Origin: Arthrobacter sp. YN
GTDB taxonomy: Bacteria > Actinomycetota > Actinomycetes > Actinomycetales > Micrococcaceae
NCBI RefSeq assembly: GCF_002224285.1
Contig: NZ_CP022436.1
Span: forward strand, 4,650,001-4,714,000
Length of the DNA: 64,000 bases
Reading direction: 5' to 3'
The notes beneath the pieces are model-generated. The model was not told where the DNA came from. It ran no database searches and saw only the letters and a program-made list of their open reading frames with translations. Shown one piece after another: positions 52,013 to 61,228 of the stretch (position 1 is the stretch's first letter; every line of letters starts with the position of its first letter). Position numbers and translations under genes: made by a program.

Positions 52013-53740
52013 CTACTTCTTGGCGCCCTTTTCCCAGCCGAGGGTGGTCCAGTCCGGAACGTTGGAGAGGCTCTGGAACAGGGACGGGCCGTAGTTGGCC
52101 AGACCCTTGCGCACGAACTGGATCTCCGGGCCGTTCATCACGACGCCCATGGAGAAGTACTTCTCCATGTGCTTCTTTTCGACGTCCATGGCCGCCTTGT
52201 TACGCTCAGCATTATCCGAGATCGTGGAAAGGCGCTTGATCTCGGCGTCGAGTTCAGCATCGCCAAGGCCGTTTTCGTTAGTCGTGGAATCGTAGTACTG
52301 CTTCACGGCGTCGGTGGCATCCGGGCCCACGGTGTAACCGGAGATGGTGACATCGAACTCGCGTGAACCAACAACCTTGCCGAAGTCAGCATCACCGCGC
52401 TGGTCGATGGACACGTCCATGCCGGCGGCCTGGAGCTGCTTCTGCAGGGTCTGCGAGGTAGCAGCGGTGGTGGGGTCGTCACCGAAGTTGGTGATTTTGA
52501 AGGCGACAGGGACGCCGTCCTTCGCCATGATGCCCTTGTCGTTGGCTGTGTAACCAGCGTCCGTTAGGACCTTCTTGGCAGCATCTGCTCCGGTGTCCTT
52601 CACGGGGTAGTTGTCCTGGTAGTACTCGGAGAACGGCATGAGCATCATGGAACCTGAGCTCTCTTCGGACCAGTTCAGGCCGTTGAAGCGGACGTCTCGG
52701 ATGGCCTTGCGGTCGACGGCGGTGAAGATCGCCTTACGCACGGCAACGTCGGTGAGGGCAGGGCGCTTGGCGTTCAAGTTCAAGCCACCCGCGAACAGGC
52801 GCTGGCCACGACGGATCTCGGAGTTGGTGGTCCCTTCGAGCTGCTTGTAGCGGCCCAGGGTGCGGCCGTTGGCTGCGTCGATTTCGCCGTTCTTGAAAGC
52901 GGCGATGGTTGCACTGGGCTCCATCTGGCGCCAGATGACCTTCTCAAGGACCGGCTTCTGGCCCCACCACTTCTCGTTCGGAACCATGGTGACAGTCTTG
53001 GCGGTCGTGTCGTAGTTTTCCACCTTGAACGGGCCGGCCATCCACTCGGGGTGCATGTTGCCCGCGAAACCGGTGTTGAAGGTCTCCGCGGAGTTATTGG
53101 CCGGGTGGATCAATCCGAAGAAGAGTGAGTCCAGCGGGTAGACCGGCTGGGTGGTGGTAACAACGACTTCCTTGTCATTGGCGCCGGCCTCGACCGAGTC
53201 AACGAAGGCGTAGTTGCCTGCCGTGACAATGTCGATGGCCTTGTCTTCACCCTTCAACATGTTCCAGGTGTTCTGGAACGTCTTGACGTCGATCGGTGTG
53301 CCATCGTTCCAGGTGGCCTTCTCGTTGACCTTGATGGTGATGGTCTGCTTGCCATCCTTGACTTCGCTCTTGACCTCTTCGCAGAAGTCCTTGTTGGGCT
53401 CGGCCTTGCCACTGAAGTCCAGTTTCCAGCAGCCACCGATGCCACCGCTGCTGATGGCAGCCGGGTTGACCGGTGTCAGCAGTGCAGAAGTATCCGCGCT
53501 GTTGCCGACATTGGAGAAACCATTGAAGTCCGGTCCAATGCTGCCCACGCCCAGGGTGACAGTGCCGCCCTGCTCAAGATCTTTTGCTTCCTTGGCGTTG
53601 ACGCTGATCAGCTTGCTGATGTCGCCGCCACTTTCTTCTGCCTTCTGCGAGGCCGGACCCGACGGCGTTCCCCCGCCGCAAGCGGTCAGCATGAGCGTTG
53701 CTACGAGCGCTACGCCGCCAATCGTCGTGTACTTCTTCAT
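52013..53740 (-). CDS. Oligopeptide/dipeptide ABC substrate-binding lipoprotein (SBP family 5)
   Basis: 575 residues. The signal ends in a lipobox LTAC (Cys21) followed by GGG. Family 5 features include WNDGTPIDVKTFQNTWNML, VENYDTTAKTVTMVPNEKWW and FTAVDRKAIRDVRFNGLN. It captures peptides or similar ligands outside the membrane. Unusually for such operons it is last, after the ATPase gene, with 76 bases between them. Confidence 0.9.
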   Translation of the reverse strand: MKKYTTIGGVALVATLMLTACGGGTPSGPASQKAEESGGDISKLISVNAKEAKDLEQGGTVTLGVGSIGPDFNGFSNVGNSADTSALLTPVNPAAISSGGIGGCWKLDFSGKAEPNKDFCEEVKSEVKDGKQTITIKVNEKATWNDGTPIDVKTFQNTWNMLKGEDKAIDIVTAGNYAFVDSVEAGANDKEVVVTTTQPVYPLDSLFFGLIHPANNSAETFNTGFAGNMHPEWMAGPFKVENYDTTAKTVTMVPNEKWWGQKPVLEKVIWRQMEPSATIAAFKNGEIDAANGRTLGRYKQLEGTTNSEIRRGQRLFAGGLNLNAKRPALTDVAVRKAIFTAVDRKAIRDVRFNGLNWSEESSGSMMLMPFSEYYQDNYPVKDTGADAAKKVLTDAGYTANDKGIMAKDGVPVAFKITNFGDDPTTAATSQTLQKQLQAAGMDVSIDQRGDADFGKVVGSREFDVTISGYTVGPDATDAVKQYYDSTTNENGLGDAELDAEIKRLSTISDNAERNKAAMDVEKKHMEKYFSMGVVMNGPEIQFVRKGLANYGPSLFQSLSNVPDWTTLGWEKGAKK

Positions 53741-53816
53741 GGTTTGCCCTTCGTGTTTACGACTGAAATATCTTTGCGAATTGAGACCAGGGATGTATTC
53801 AATGCTTCATATGTCG

Positions 53817-55982
53817 TCAGGCATGCACCACCAGCATGTCGGCATCCAGCTCTCCGTCCGGGAAGAAGCATGCGAAGTCCTGCGCGCCTTCCTTCTCAGA
53901 AGCCAATGGCGGCTCCAGAGTAAGGCACTTCTCCTGCTTTGCGGCAGGTAGTGCGGCGAACACGGGGCAACGGGTGGCGAAATTGCATCCCTTGGGTGCA
54001 TCCAACGGGCTGGGTAGGTCACCCTGCAGGATGATGCGTTCGCGGGTACGTTCCAGATTCGGGTCGGGCACCGGGATGGCGGACAGAAGCGCCCGGGTGT
54101 AAGGGTGGCGCGGGTTGTCGAAGACATCGTCCACGTCTCCGGTCTCCACGATCTTGCCGAGGTACATCACGGCAACCCGGTCTGAAATGTGGCGGACTAC
54201 GGAGAGGTCGTGGGCGACCATCAAGTAGCTCAGCCCCAACTCGGCCCGGAGCTTGTCCAACAGGTTGATGACTCCGGCTTGGACGGAGACGTCCAACGCA
54301 GAAACTGGCTCATCCAAGACCACCAGCTTCGGATTGACCGCGAGCGCCCGGGCGATGCCGATGCGCTGGCGCTGGCCGCCGGAGAACTGGTTGGGGAAGC
54401 GGTTCACATGGTCGGGCTGCAGGCCCACCAGCTTCATGAGTTCCATGATGCGTTTCTTGATGGCGGCCTTGGGCATTCCGAGGTTTTCCAAGGGCTCAGC
54501 CAGGACTTCATACACGGTGAAGCGTGGATCCAGGGCGCCCGTGGGGTCCTGGAAGACCATCTGCATTTCCTTGCGCATGGCCATCTTGGTCTTGTGGTCG
54601 GTAGCCACCTTGTTGCTGACGCCCCCGATGATGACTTCGCCCATCTGATCCGGGTGGAATTCCATGATCTCCAGGAGCGTGGTGGTCTTACCGCAACCGG
54701 ATTCGCCCACGATGGACACGCACTCGCCCTCGCGGATGTCGAAGCTCAGCCCGTCCACGGCCTTGACCGTGCCGATCCGCCGCTTGATCAGGGCACCCTT
54801 GAGCAGCGGGAAGTGCTTTTTTACATCCTTGAGTTCCAGGACCTTGTCGCGCTCGACGCGGGCAACGCCGTCGAACTTTGACACCGGCTTGGGCGGCGCG
54901 TGGAAAATCTTGTGGGCGTCAGCGTCGCCGCTGAGCTGGTCTGCCTTAATGCAGGCTGCCTTGTGACCCAACGTCTGACCCTCAACACCGGGCACCGGGA
55001 ACAGTTCCGGTTCGCCGTGAAGGCAGGCATCGCTCACCATCGGGCAGCGAGCGGCGAAGGAGCATCCAGTGACGGGCAACGCCAGGTTGGGCGGGGTCCC
55101 TTCGATGGGCACCAGCGACTGCTTGCCTGAGGTATCCACACGCGGTACGGCCCCGAGCAGGCCCAAGGTATACGGCATCCGGGGGTTGTAATAGATGTCC
55201 TCCACAGTGCCGGTCTCCACCGGCTTGCCCGCGTACATGACCATGATGTCGTCGGCCATACCGGCTACGACCCCGAGGTCGTGCGTGATCATGACGACGG
55301 CGGCCCCGGTTTCCTCCTGCGCGGTGTGCAGGACTTCCAGCACCTGCGCCTGGATGGTGACGTCCAACGCCGTCGTGGGTTCATCAGCGATGAGGACCCG
55401 CGGGTCGTTGGCAATCGCGATGGCGATCATGACGCGCTGGCGCATGCCGCCGGAGAATTCATGCGGGAAGGCCTTCAGCCGATCCTTGGGGCTCGGGATG
55501 CCCACCATGCGCAATAGGTCGACGGCGCGGGCTTCTTTGGCCTGCTTGCTCATGGTGGGGTTGTGGACCGTCAGCGCCTCAATGATCTGGGTGCCCACCG
55601 TGTAGACGGGGGTGAGGGAGGACAGCGGGTCCTGGAACACCATGGCGATGTCACTGCCGCGGTGCTTGCACATGGCTTTATCGCTGAGGCCCAGGAGTTC
55701 CTTGCCCTTGAAGCGCACGGAGCCGGTGATGTCCGCAGTTTCAGGGAGGAGCCCCATGACGGCCATGGACGTGACGGACTTGCCGGAGCCGGACTCGCCC
55801 ACGATGCCCAGGGTCTTGCCGGGCATGAGGTCGAAATCCACTCCGCGGACGGCGTGGACCACGCCGTTTTCGGAGTTGAAGCGGACGTTGAGGTCGCGGA
55901 CGCTCAGGACGGCGTCGCCGGGTGCGTAAAGTCCGGCGTCGCGGAGGCGTTCGGCGGGGGTGTGGGAGATGTTGGTGCTCAT
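53817..55982 (-). CDS. Fused oligopeptide ABC ATPase (DppD-DppF in one chain)
   Basis: The ATG at 55982 overlaps the upstream permease stop (ATGA). 721 residues hold two complete ATPases. The first has GESGSGKS, FSGGMRQRVMIA and VLIADEPTTALD; the second, from about residue 330, has GESGCGKTT, FSGGQRQRIGIA and LVVLDEPVSALD. Each is followed by an oligopeptide-type C-terminal Cys motif (CSFAARCPMVSDAC; CNFATRCPVFA), which binds an iron-sulphur cluster in related transporters. Fusion of both ATPases gives a single chain serving the two permeases. Confidence 0.9.
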   Translation of the reverse strand: MSTNISHTPAERLRDAGLYAPGDAVLSVRDLNVRFNSENGVVHAVRGVDFDLMPGKTLGIVGESGSGKSVTSMAVMGLLPETADITGSVRFKGKELLGLSDKAMCKHRGSDIAMVFQDPLSSLTPVYTVGTQIIEALTVHNPTMSKQAKEARAVDLLRMVGIPSPKDRLKAFPHEFSGGMRQRVMIAIAIANDPRVLIADEPTTALDVTIQAQVLEVLHTAQEETGAAVVMITHDLGVVAGMADDIMVMYAGKPVETGTVEDIYYNPRMPYTLGLLGAVPRVDTSGKQSLVPIEGTPPNLALPVTGCSFAARCPMVSDACLHGEPELFPVPGVEGQTLGHKAACIKADQLSGDADAHKIFHAPPKPVSKFDGVARVERDKVLELKDVKKHFPLLKGALIKRRIGTVKAVDGLSFDIREGECVSIVGESGCGKTTTLLEIMEFHPDQMGEVIIGGVSNKVATDHKTKMAMRKEMQMVFQDPTGALDPRFTVYEVLAEPLENLGMPKAAIKKRIMELMKLVGLQPDHVNRFPNQFSGGQRQRIGIARALAVNPKLVVLDEPVSALDVSVQAGVINLLDKLRAELGLSYLMVAHDLSVVRHISDRVAVMYLGKIVETGDVDDVFDNPRHPYTRALLSAIPVPDPNLERTRERIILQGDLPSPLDAPKGCNFATRCPVFAALPAAKQEKCLTLEPPLASEKEGAQDFACFFPDGELDADMLVVHA

Positions 55983-56950
55983 TTGTTGACCTTCTTCGCA
56001 GTCTGGGGCTTGGCCTGCTTCGCCCGGCCAATGGAACTGGAACTGGGGTCGAAGGCATCGCGGAGGCCGTCGTTCATCATGGCCAGCGAACCGGTCAGCA
56101 GGAACATGACAGTCAGCGGTACCCAGAACATCCACGGGAAGGAGGACACCTGACCCGTGGCCTGCCCAATGAGGACGCCGAGGCTGACGTCGGGAAGCTT
56201 GATGCCGATGCCGATGAAGGAGAAGGCGACTTCGGCAAGGATTGCCCCGGTGATGCCGCGGGTGAAGTCGAGGACCAGCAACGAACCGATGTTGGGAACC
56301 AGGTGACGCCAGACGATGCGGCGGGAAGGGACGCCCATGTACTTGGCCGCCTTGACGTAGTCGCGCTGCATGAGCGACATGGACAGCGAGCGCACCAGGC
56401 GGGCAGTTCCCATCCAGCTGAAGAACAGCAGGACGACGACGAGCAGGAGCCAGCTGGGGAGGTCCTTCAGACCACCGCTGCCGCTGGTTGCAACGGCCAC
56501 CACCAGGATGGCGGGCATCATGATGAGTGCTTCGAGGATGAACAGCATGGTGGCGTCCACCTTGCCGCCGAAGAAGGCCATGGTGCAGCCATACACCGCG
56601 GAAATCAGCACGGAGATGCCGCCCACGATCACGCCGATGAGGATGGAGGTCCGGGTGCCATCGACGATGAGCGCCATGAGGTCGATGCCGGCCTGCGTGG
56701 TGCCCAGCAGGTGGTCCGGCGAGGGCGGCATACCAATGTTCAACGGATCAAGCGTGTCTTTGTCCCACGACGTCAGGAACCCGCCGAAAATCGAGAAGAG
56801 GAACAACGCGAGGAAGATGAACAAACCGGCGACAGCGGTACGGTTCCGCATGAAGCGGCGGAAGATGATGCGGGACTTGCCGATGACGACGTCCTGGTCG
56901 CCGACCCGGGATTCGTCGATTTCCGCAATGGGATCGATGATGTTGGTCAT
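55979..56950 (-). CDS. Oligopeptide ABC permease (DppC-like)
   Basis: The ATG at 56950 overlaps the preceding stop (TAATG); the longer frame to 57319 is not used. 323 residues with an N-terminal cytosolic tail, about six membrane segments, the DppC-type FMRNRTAVAGLFIFLALF and HLLGTTQAGIDLMALIVDG, and the coupling motif RDYVKAAKYMGVPSRRIVWRH. Works with the DppB-like permease. Confidence 0.9.
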   Translation of the reverse strand: MTNIIDPIAEIDESRVGDQDVVIGKSRIIFRRFMRNRTAVAGLFIFLALFLFSIFGGFLTSWDKDTLDPLNIGMPPSPDHLLGTTQAGIDLMALIVDGTRTSILIGVIVGGISVLISAVYGCTMAFFGGKVDATMLFILEALIMMPAILVVAVATSGSGGLKDLPSWLLLVVVLLFFSWMGTARLVRSLSMSLMQRDYVKAAKYMGVPSRRIVWRHLVPNIGSLLVLDFTRGITGAILAEVAFSFIGIGIKLPDVSLGVLIGQATGQVSSFPWMFWVPLTVMFLLTGSLAMMNDGLRDAFDPSSSSIGRAKQAKPQTAKKVNK

Positions 56951-57933
56951 TACTGGACCCTCACTCGTGGATCGACCAGCGTGGTGGCGAAGTCGGCAAG
57001 GATGGCACCGATCGCGAAGATCACGGAGCCGTAGGCCAGCGTGGCAGTGGCTACGTTGACGTCCTGAAGGCTGATGGCTTGGATGCTCCAGAGGCCGATG
57101 CCGGGCCAGGCGAAGATGGCTTCCGCAAAGAAACCTCCCGTGAAGATGGCCGGGATGGTGAACGCGATGCTCTGGGCCACCGGGATGAAGGAGACGCGCA
57201 GGGCGTGTTTCCTGATGGCCTGGTTGCGGGTGAGCCCCTTGGCCCGGGCTGTGCGGACAAAGTCGGCATTGACGTTGTCCAGGAGGTACTGCCGTTGGGC
57301 GATCTGGTATCCGGCCCAACCAAAGATGGTCATCGCGAAGGTGGGCACGGCGTAATGGGCCACCATGTCAACGAAAGCCGGCCAGCCGGGGTCGATTCCC
57401 GGCGTCGAAATTCCCGTGACGAAGAAGATGCGCTCCCCAACGGCCTCATTGATGCTGATGGCTCCGAGCTGCACCAGGAAGTAGGCGATCGGCGCGGGCA
57501 GGATGTGGACCAGGTAGCTGTAGGACGTGATGACGCGGTCCTGGACCTTGTACTGGCGGGCCGCGGAATAGACTCCGAGGGCGACGCCGATGATCAGGGT
57601 GAGGATGATCGAGGCGATGAACAAGCGGGTGGAGACCAGGACGCGGTCGGCGAACTCTGCGTTGACGAACGCGCCGTTGGGGCTCCGGCCCCAGTCCCAG
57701 CGGGTGAGGATGCCACCGAGCCAGTCGACATAGCGTTCCCAGGCATTCTTCTCCGGGTCCAGTCCCAGTCCCCGGAAGGAAGCGTTGACCTGTTCAGGGG
57801 TTGGCCGCGGGATTTTCTCTTGCTCAAGAACTGCGGGCTTGAGTGATGAGACCGCCAGGAAGTAGCCGGCGCTTGTGGTCAGGAAGATCATGATCAGGTA
57901 GATGCCCGACCGCTTCATCAGATATTTCAGCAT
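56950..57933 (-). CDS. Oligopeptide ABC permease (DppB-like)
   Basis: 327 residues starting MLKYLMKRSGIYLIMIFL. The large extracytoplasmic loop after TM1 (about 35-95, with YVDWLGGILTRWDWGRS) and the coupling motif NADFVRTARAKGLTRNQAIRKH are typical of DppB/OppB. It is the first gene of the importer operon, which runs dppB-dppC-fused ATPase-binding protein. Confidence 0.9.
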   Translation of the reverse strand: MLKYLMKRSGIYLIMIFLTTSAGYFLAVSSLKPAVLEQEKIPRPTPEQVNASFRGLGLDPEKNAWERYVDWLGGILTRWDWGRSPNGAFVNAEFADRVLVSTRLFIASIILTLIIGVALGVYSAARQYKVQDRVITSYSYLVHILPAPIAYFLVQLGAISINEAVGERIFFVTGISTPGIDPGWPAFVDMVAHYAVPTFAMTIFGWAGYQIAQRQYLLDNVNADFVRTARAKGLTRNQAIRKHALRVSFIPVAQSIAFTIPAIFTGGFFAEAIFAWPGIGLWSIQAISLQDVNVATATLAYGSVIFAIGAILADFATTLVDPRVRVQ

Positions 57934-58261
57934 GTCGGGCGGCTGCCCCGAATCGTGGCAAAACTCAATGCTCGTCCTTCCGCGGTTCCCGGCTGTGGCC
58001 GGCGTCAGCTACGAATTGGCGCAGCGGGCTTTGGGTCCCCCGCACCCTTTCAGTGATCACCAGCCATGTATGGCATGCGTCACATTCAAGAGGAAACTAC
58101 CACAATAACTGCTTCACGTTTTGCTTCCTCGCGTCCAGTTTCGCGCCTGCAGCCAGATTGTTATGTGCAGACTGCGTCACGTTACCCACGCCGATGGCAC
58201 ATATGCGCCCGCAGCGGCGGCAATGGGGGCGCTAACAAGGCGGGGCGGGCAGCAGCCGGCG
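57934..58261. other. Intergenic region upstream of oligopeptide importer
   Basis: No gene is supported in these 328 bases. The part from about 58060 to 58180 is AT-richer and probably carries the importer promoter. It contains GCCAT-GT-ATGGC (58063-58074), a perfect palindrome, and two direct copies of TGCGTCAC (58076-58083 and 58173-58180). Neither can be assigned to a regulator. Confidence 0.5.
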
Positions 58262-58867
58262 CTACGCGGCGGGCAGCAGCCGCGTGATCAGTTCGCGCCA
58301 GGAGTCCGTGAGGCGCGTTGGTGAAATGCCGCGCACGCGGACGTCGTCCACAATGCGCTCAGGGTCCAGGGCATAGGTCAGGGACATGGCCATCACCCAG
58401 GGATCAGCAATCCCGGCCTCGCGGAGCAAGATCTCCATGTGGCGATGAGAGAGCTTGGTTGCGGGGACGTCGAACCTGTTGCGGGTGGCGGCACCCGCCG
58501 CCTTCAGGAGTTCGCCGTTTTCCAGGACGAAGTAGATCCGCCCTTCGCCGAAAGCAATCAGTCGTTCTTTTGCGGGGGCGCCTGGACCCAGCGGTGGCGG
58601 CCCGAACATGAAGCCATGCTGGAACTCGGATTCAGAATCGCTCAAGAGGGTCATCATGAGCCCAGCCCTGCTGCCGAACCGGCGGAAGACGGTGCCCTTG
58701 CCGACATGGGCTTTACAGGCGAGCGCGTCCATAGTCAGCGCTTCAGCACCGAACTCGGCCACCAGGTCCCGGGCAGCATTGAGAAGGCGCTCACGATTTC
58801 GGGCGGCATCGCTGCGCTCGTGCGGCGCGCCCAAGGGCACGTCCGGCCGAAGAGGGATGGAGCTCAC
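58262..58867 (-). CDS. TetR-family transcriptional regulator
   Basis: 201 residues. The N-terminal HTH is NRERLLNAARDLVAEFG, then LTMDALACKAHVGKGTVFRRFGSRAGLM. The C-terminal domain shows the actinobacterial pattern seen in regulators divergent from FMN reductases. It lies back to back with the flavin reductase gene and an operator-like palindrome sits between them, so it probably represses that gene. Confidence 0.88.
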   Translation of the reverse strand: MSSIPLRPDVPLGAPHERSDAARNRERLLNAARDLVAEFGAEALTMDALACKAHVGKGTVFRRFGSRAGLMMTLLSDSESEFQHGFMFGPPPLGPGAPAKERLIAFGEGRIYFVLENGELLKAAGAATRNRFDVPATKLSHRHMEILLREAGIADPWVMAMSLTYALDPERIVDDVRVRGISPTRLTDSWRELITRLLPAA

Positions 58868-58894
58868 AGAAATATTCTAGACCCCGGGAATAGA

Positions 58895-58914
58895 AAGCGG
58901 ACCATAGTCCGTTT
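58895..58914. promoter_or_regulatory. Candidate TetR operator between tetR and flavin reductase
   Basis: CGGAC-CATA-GTCCG (58898-58911) is perfect; with outer AA and TT at 58895-58896 and 58913-58914 it becomes AAnCGGACnnnnGTCCGnTT. It is 28 bases from the tetR ATG. The site resembles TetR operators with CGGAC half-sites. Confidence 0.7.
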
Positions 58915-58992
58915 AGTATCGATGAAGGCTCCAAAGCCCAGATACCGCAGGCCGGGTTCCGCGAGGCACCCGGCCAGACACAAGGAGACACC

Positions 58993-59559
58993 ATGTCCAA
59001 GAGCACCGTTCTTACCCTCGTCGGCAGCCTCCGCGCCGATTCCCACAACAAGAAGCTCGCCGAAGCCATCCAGCTGAACGCGCCTGAGAATGTTGATGTA
59101 CAGATCCACGGCTCGCTGGGCAACATCCCGTTCTACAACGAGGACATCGACGTCGAAGGTCAGGTCCCCGCCGAAGCCGCCGCACTCCGCGCCGCAGCAG
59201 CAGACGCCGACACCATCCTGCTGGTCACCCCCGAGCACAACGGCACCATGCCCGCATCGCTGAAGAACGCCATCGACTGGCTGTCCCGCCCCTTCGGCGC
59301 CGGCGCCCTCTCCGGCAAGCCGACCGCCGTCGTCGGAACCGCTTTTGGCCAGTTCGGTGGCGTGTGGGCCCAGGACGAGGCCCGCAAGGCCGCCGGCATC
59401 GCCGGCGCCAAGGTCCTGGAAGACGTCAAGCTGGCCGTCCCGGGTTCCATGATCCGCTTCGCTGAACTGCACCCCAAGGACGACGCCGAGGTCGTAGAGC
59501 AGATCAAGGGCATCTTCGAGCCGCTGACCGCAGTCCAGGACGAAGAAGCAGCAGCTTAG
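58993..59559 (+). CDS. NADPH-dependent FMN reductase / azoreductase-type flavoprotein
   Basis: 188 residues with the flavodoxin-like fold: the FMN phosphate loop VGSLRADSHNKKLAEAI near the N-terminus, the TPEHNGTMPASLKNAIDW signature, and the later VGTAFGQFGGV. These enzymes reduce quinones, azo dyes or chromate with NADPH. An AAGGAG lies seven bases before the ATG. The divergent TetR protein likely induces it on electrophile exposure. Confidence 0.88.
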   Translation: MSKSTVLTLVGSLRADSHNKKLAEAIQLNAPENVDVQIHGSLGNIPFYNEDIDVEGQVPAEAAALRAAAADADTILLVTPEHNGTMPASLKNAIDWLSRPFGAGALSGKPTAVVGTAFGQFGGVWAQDEARKAAGIAGAKVLEDVKLAVPGSMIRFAELHPKDDAEVVEQIKGIFEPLTAVQDEEAAA

Positions 59560-59573
59560 TCTTTCGCCTTATG

Positions 59574-59606
59574 TGCCCCCGTTCCGCTTTGCGCGGGGCG
59601 GGGGCA
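59574..59606 (+). terminator. Terminator after FMN reductase
   Basis: TGCCCCCG (59574-59581) pairs with CGGGGGCA (59599-59606), 14 bases past the stop, followed by TTCGCGTT. Confidence 0.55.
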
Positions 59607-59750
59607 TTCGCGTTCCTGCCGCGCGGACTGCAGGACTGCGGATGGCCAGCGTGACCAACTCTTGTCCGAACCGTCACCGTAGCGGCATGTTGTGTTCCGT
59701 CCACCCGGCCTAACGTTGGAGATACAGGTGGACAGGAGCGCGGGGCTGTC

Positions 59751-60590
59751 ATGCATGCCGGACGGGGACTAAAAAGTACGACGGCGATCACGGCTGCCTG
59801 CCTCTTCTTCAGCCTGGGAGTGGCTGGCTGCACCACCGTCCCTGGCGGTCCTGCAGGAGCCGCACCTGAAAGCGCGGCACCTTTACCCACGGTTTCCGTC
59901 AGTCCACCTGCCGCTTCGCCCAGCGCCGCGCCGGTGGCGTCGAGCCCTTCAACGCCAGGCACTCCGTCGGCTGCTGGGCCCGCGTCACTGATCCCCGCCC
60001 CGGCCTCATCCTCCCCGGATTCCTCTTCGCCGGGGCCTGCGGTGCCCGCTCCAAGCGCAGCCGTCTCCACCACCCCCGCTCCGTCCGCAGCCGCACCTAC
60101 CCAGCCGCGTGCCGCCGTCGAGCCTTCACCCGAACCGGGCACCAGCGCTCCGGAGCCTGCAGAAACCGGCACGGTAATGACCGTGGATGCTTCCGGTCCG
60201 GCGGTGTACTACGTAGCAATCGACGACGGCGGATCCCGCGGCGTGCGGTTCGGCTGCAACGACAGCCTTGTTCCCGTCCGCGGCATGGCCGTACCCGGGG
60301 ATCCACTGACCGTGGCGCTGGGCCGGCTGCTGGAGGCGGGAATGCCAGTGGACAGCGATGCCGCCCTCTACGACGCACTGGCTGGTTCATCGCTGCGTTA
60401 CCTGTCCGGCTACATGAGCGGGGCCACCGTGGTGGTGAACCTCAGCGGATCATTGCGACCCGGAGGCGTGTGCGACATTCCGCGCATTCAAGCTCAACTG
60501 ACGCAAACCATCGTGGCGGCCAGTGGTGCGTCGCGGGCGGAGATCTATGTGAACGGCAGGACCTTGACGGAGGCCCTGAGCGTACGGTGA
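59751..60590 (+). CDS. Lipoprotein with Pro/Ser-rich linker and GerMN-like domain
   Basis: 279 residues. A signal with lipobox GVAGC gives Cys27. Residues 30-140 are a Pro/Ala/Ser-rich, low-complexity tether. The C-terminal part (about 150-279: VYYVAIDDGG, LTVALGRLLEAG, GATVVVNLSG, QLTQTIVAASGASRAEIYVNG) resembles the GerMN domain found in lipoproteins near LpqB-type systems and in spore germination proteins. It is probably anchored to the outer face of the membrane. The precise partner is unknown. Confidence 0.72.
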   Translation: MHAGRGLKSTTAITAACLFFSLGVAGCTTVPGGPAGAAPESAAPLPTVSVSPPAASPSAAPVASSPSTPGTPSAAGPASLIPAPASSSPDSSSPGPAVPAPSAAVSTTPAPSAAAPTQPRAAVEPSPEPGTSAPEPAETGTVMTVDASGPAVYYVAIDDGGSRGVRFGCNDSLVPVRGMAVPGDPLTVALGRLLEAGMPVDSDAALYDALAGSSLRYLSGYMSGATVVVNLSGSLRPGGVCDIPRIQAQLTQTIVAASGASRAEIYVNGRTLTEALSVR

Positions 60591-60703
60591 GCAGCGGTAC
60601 GGTGGACAGAGGTCTGCTGTTGTTGCTTGGCGACGTGATTCGGCGTCAACAAAGTACCGCGAACAGAGTCTTTGGGGAGCAACTCTTTGGGGGAAAACGC
60701 TTG

Positions 60704-61189
60704 ATGACATGTCCTAGCGAGCTGGTCTGGCCCACTGCTGCGACGGGCTACCGCCGCTCGGAGATCACTGCGGTGATATCTCCAAGCATGGGAGGCAGTG
60801 ATGCTGCCTGGGAACGTGCCACCGAGCAGGTGCTCCGGTGGGGAGTTAAGACCGCGAGCGGATTCTCCGTCGATTCACCAAACCCCGTATCTCTTGGTGA
60901 CCGGGTGCTGGTCACCGCACATTTTTTCGGTTTCAGGGTGCTGGAACCCGTGGAGGTGGTCTCGGTGGTGAAAGAGCCGGACCGGGTGGGCTTCGCATAC
61001 CGGACCCTTCCGGGGCATCCCGTTTCCGGCGAAGAAGCGTTCATTGTGCATCGTAGTGCGGAGCAGGTGAGCCTGACGATCCGTTCGCTGACAGGGCCAG
61101 CGCCGCAGCAACCATGGCGCCTGCTGTACCCGGCCCTCCTGGTGCTGCAGAAGGCAGTGCGGCGACGATACCTCCGGGCGCTGCGCTAG
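60704..61189 (+). CDS. DUF1990-family protein
   Basis: 161 residues from the ATG at 60704; a TTG at 60701 has the same GGGGGA. Segments YRRSEITAVIS, WGVKTASGFSV, VLVTAHFFGFRVLEPVEVV and YRTLPGHPVSGEEAFIVHR match DUF1990, a START-like lipid-binding fold without assigned function. The TCTTTGGGG motif occurs twice just before the start (60669-60677 and 60684-60692). It is 113 bases after the GerMN-like gene and may share its transcript. Confidence 0.78.
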   Translation: MTCPSELVWPTAATGYRRSEITAVISPSMGGSDAAWERATEQVLRWGVKTASGFSVDSPNPVSLGDRVLVTAHFFGFRVLEPVEVVSVVKEPDRVGFAYRTLPGHPVSGEEAFIVHRSAEQVSLTIRSLTGPAPQQPWRLLYPALLVLQKAVRRRYLRALR

Positions 61190-61228
61190 GACATCGCGGC
61201 GGCCGCTCCAACGAACCCGCCACCATCA

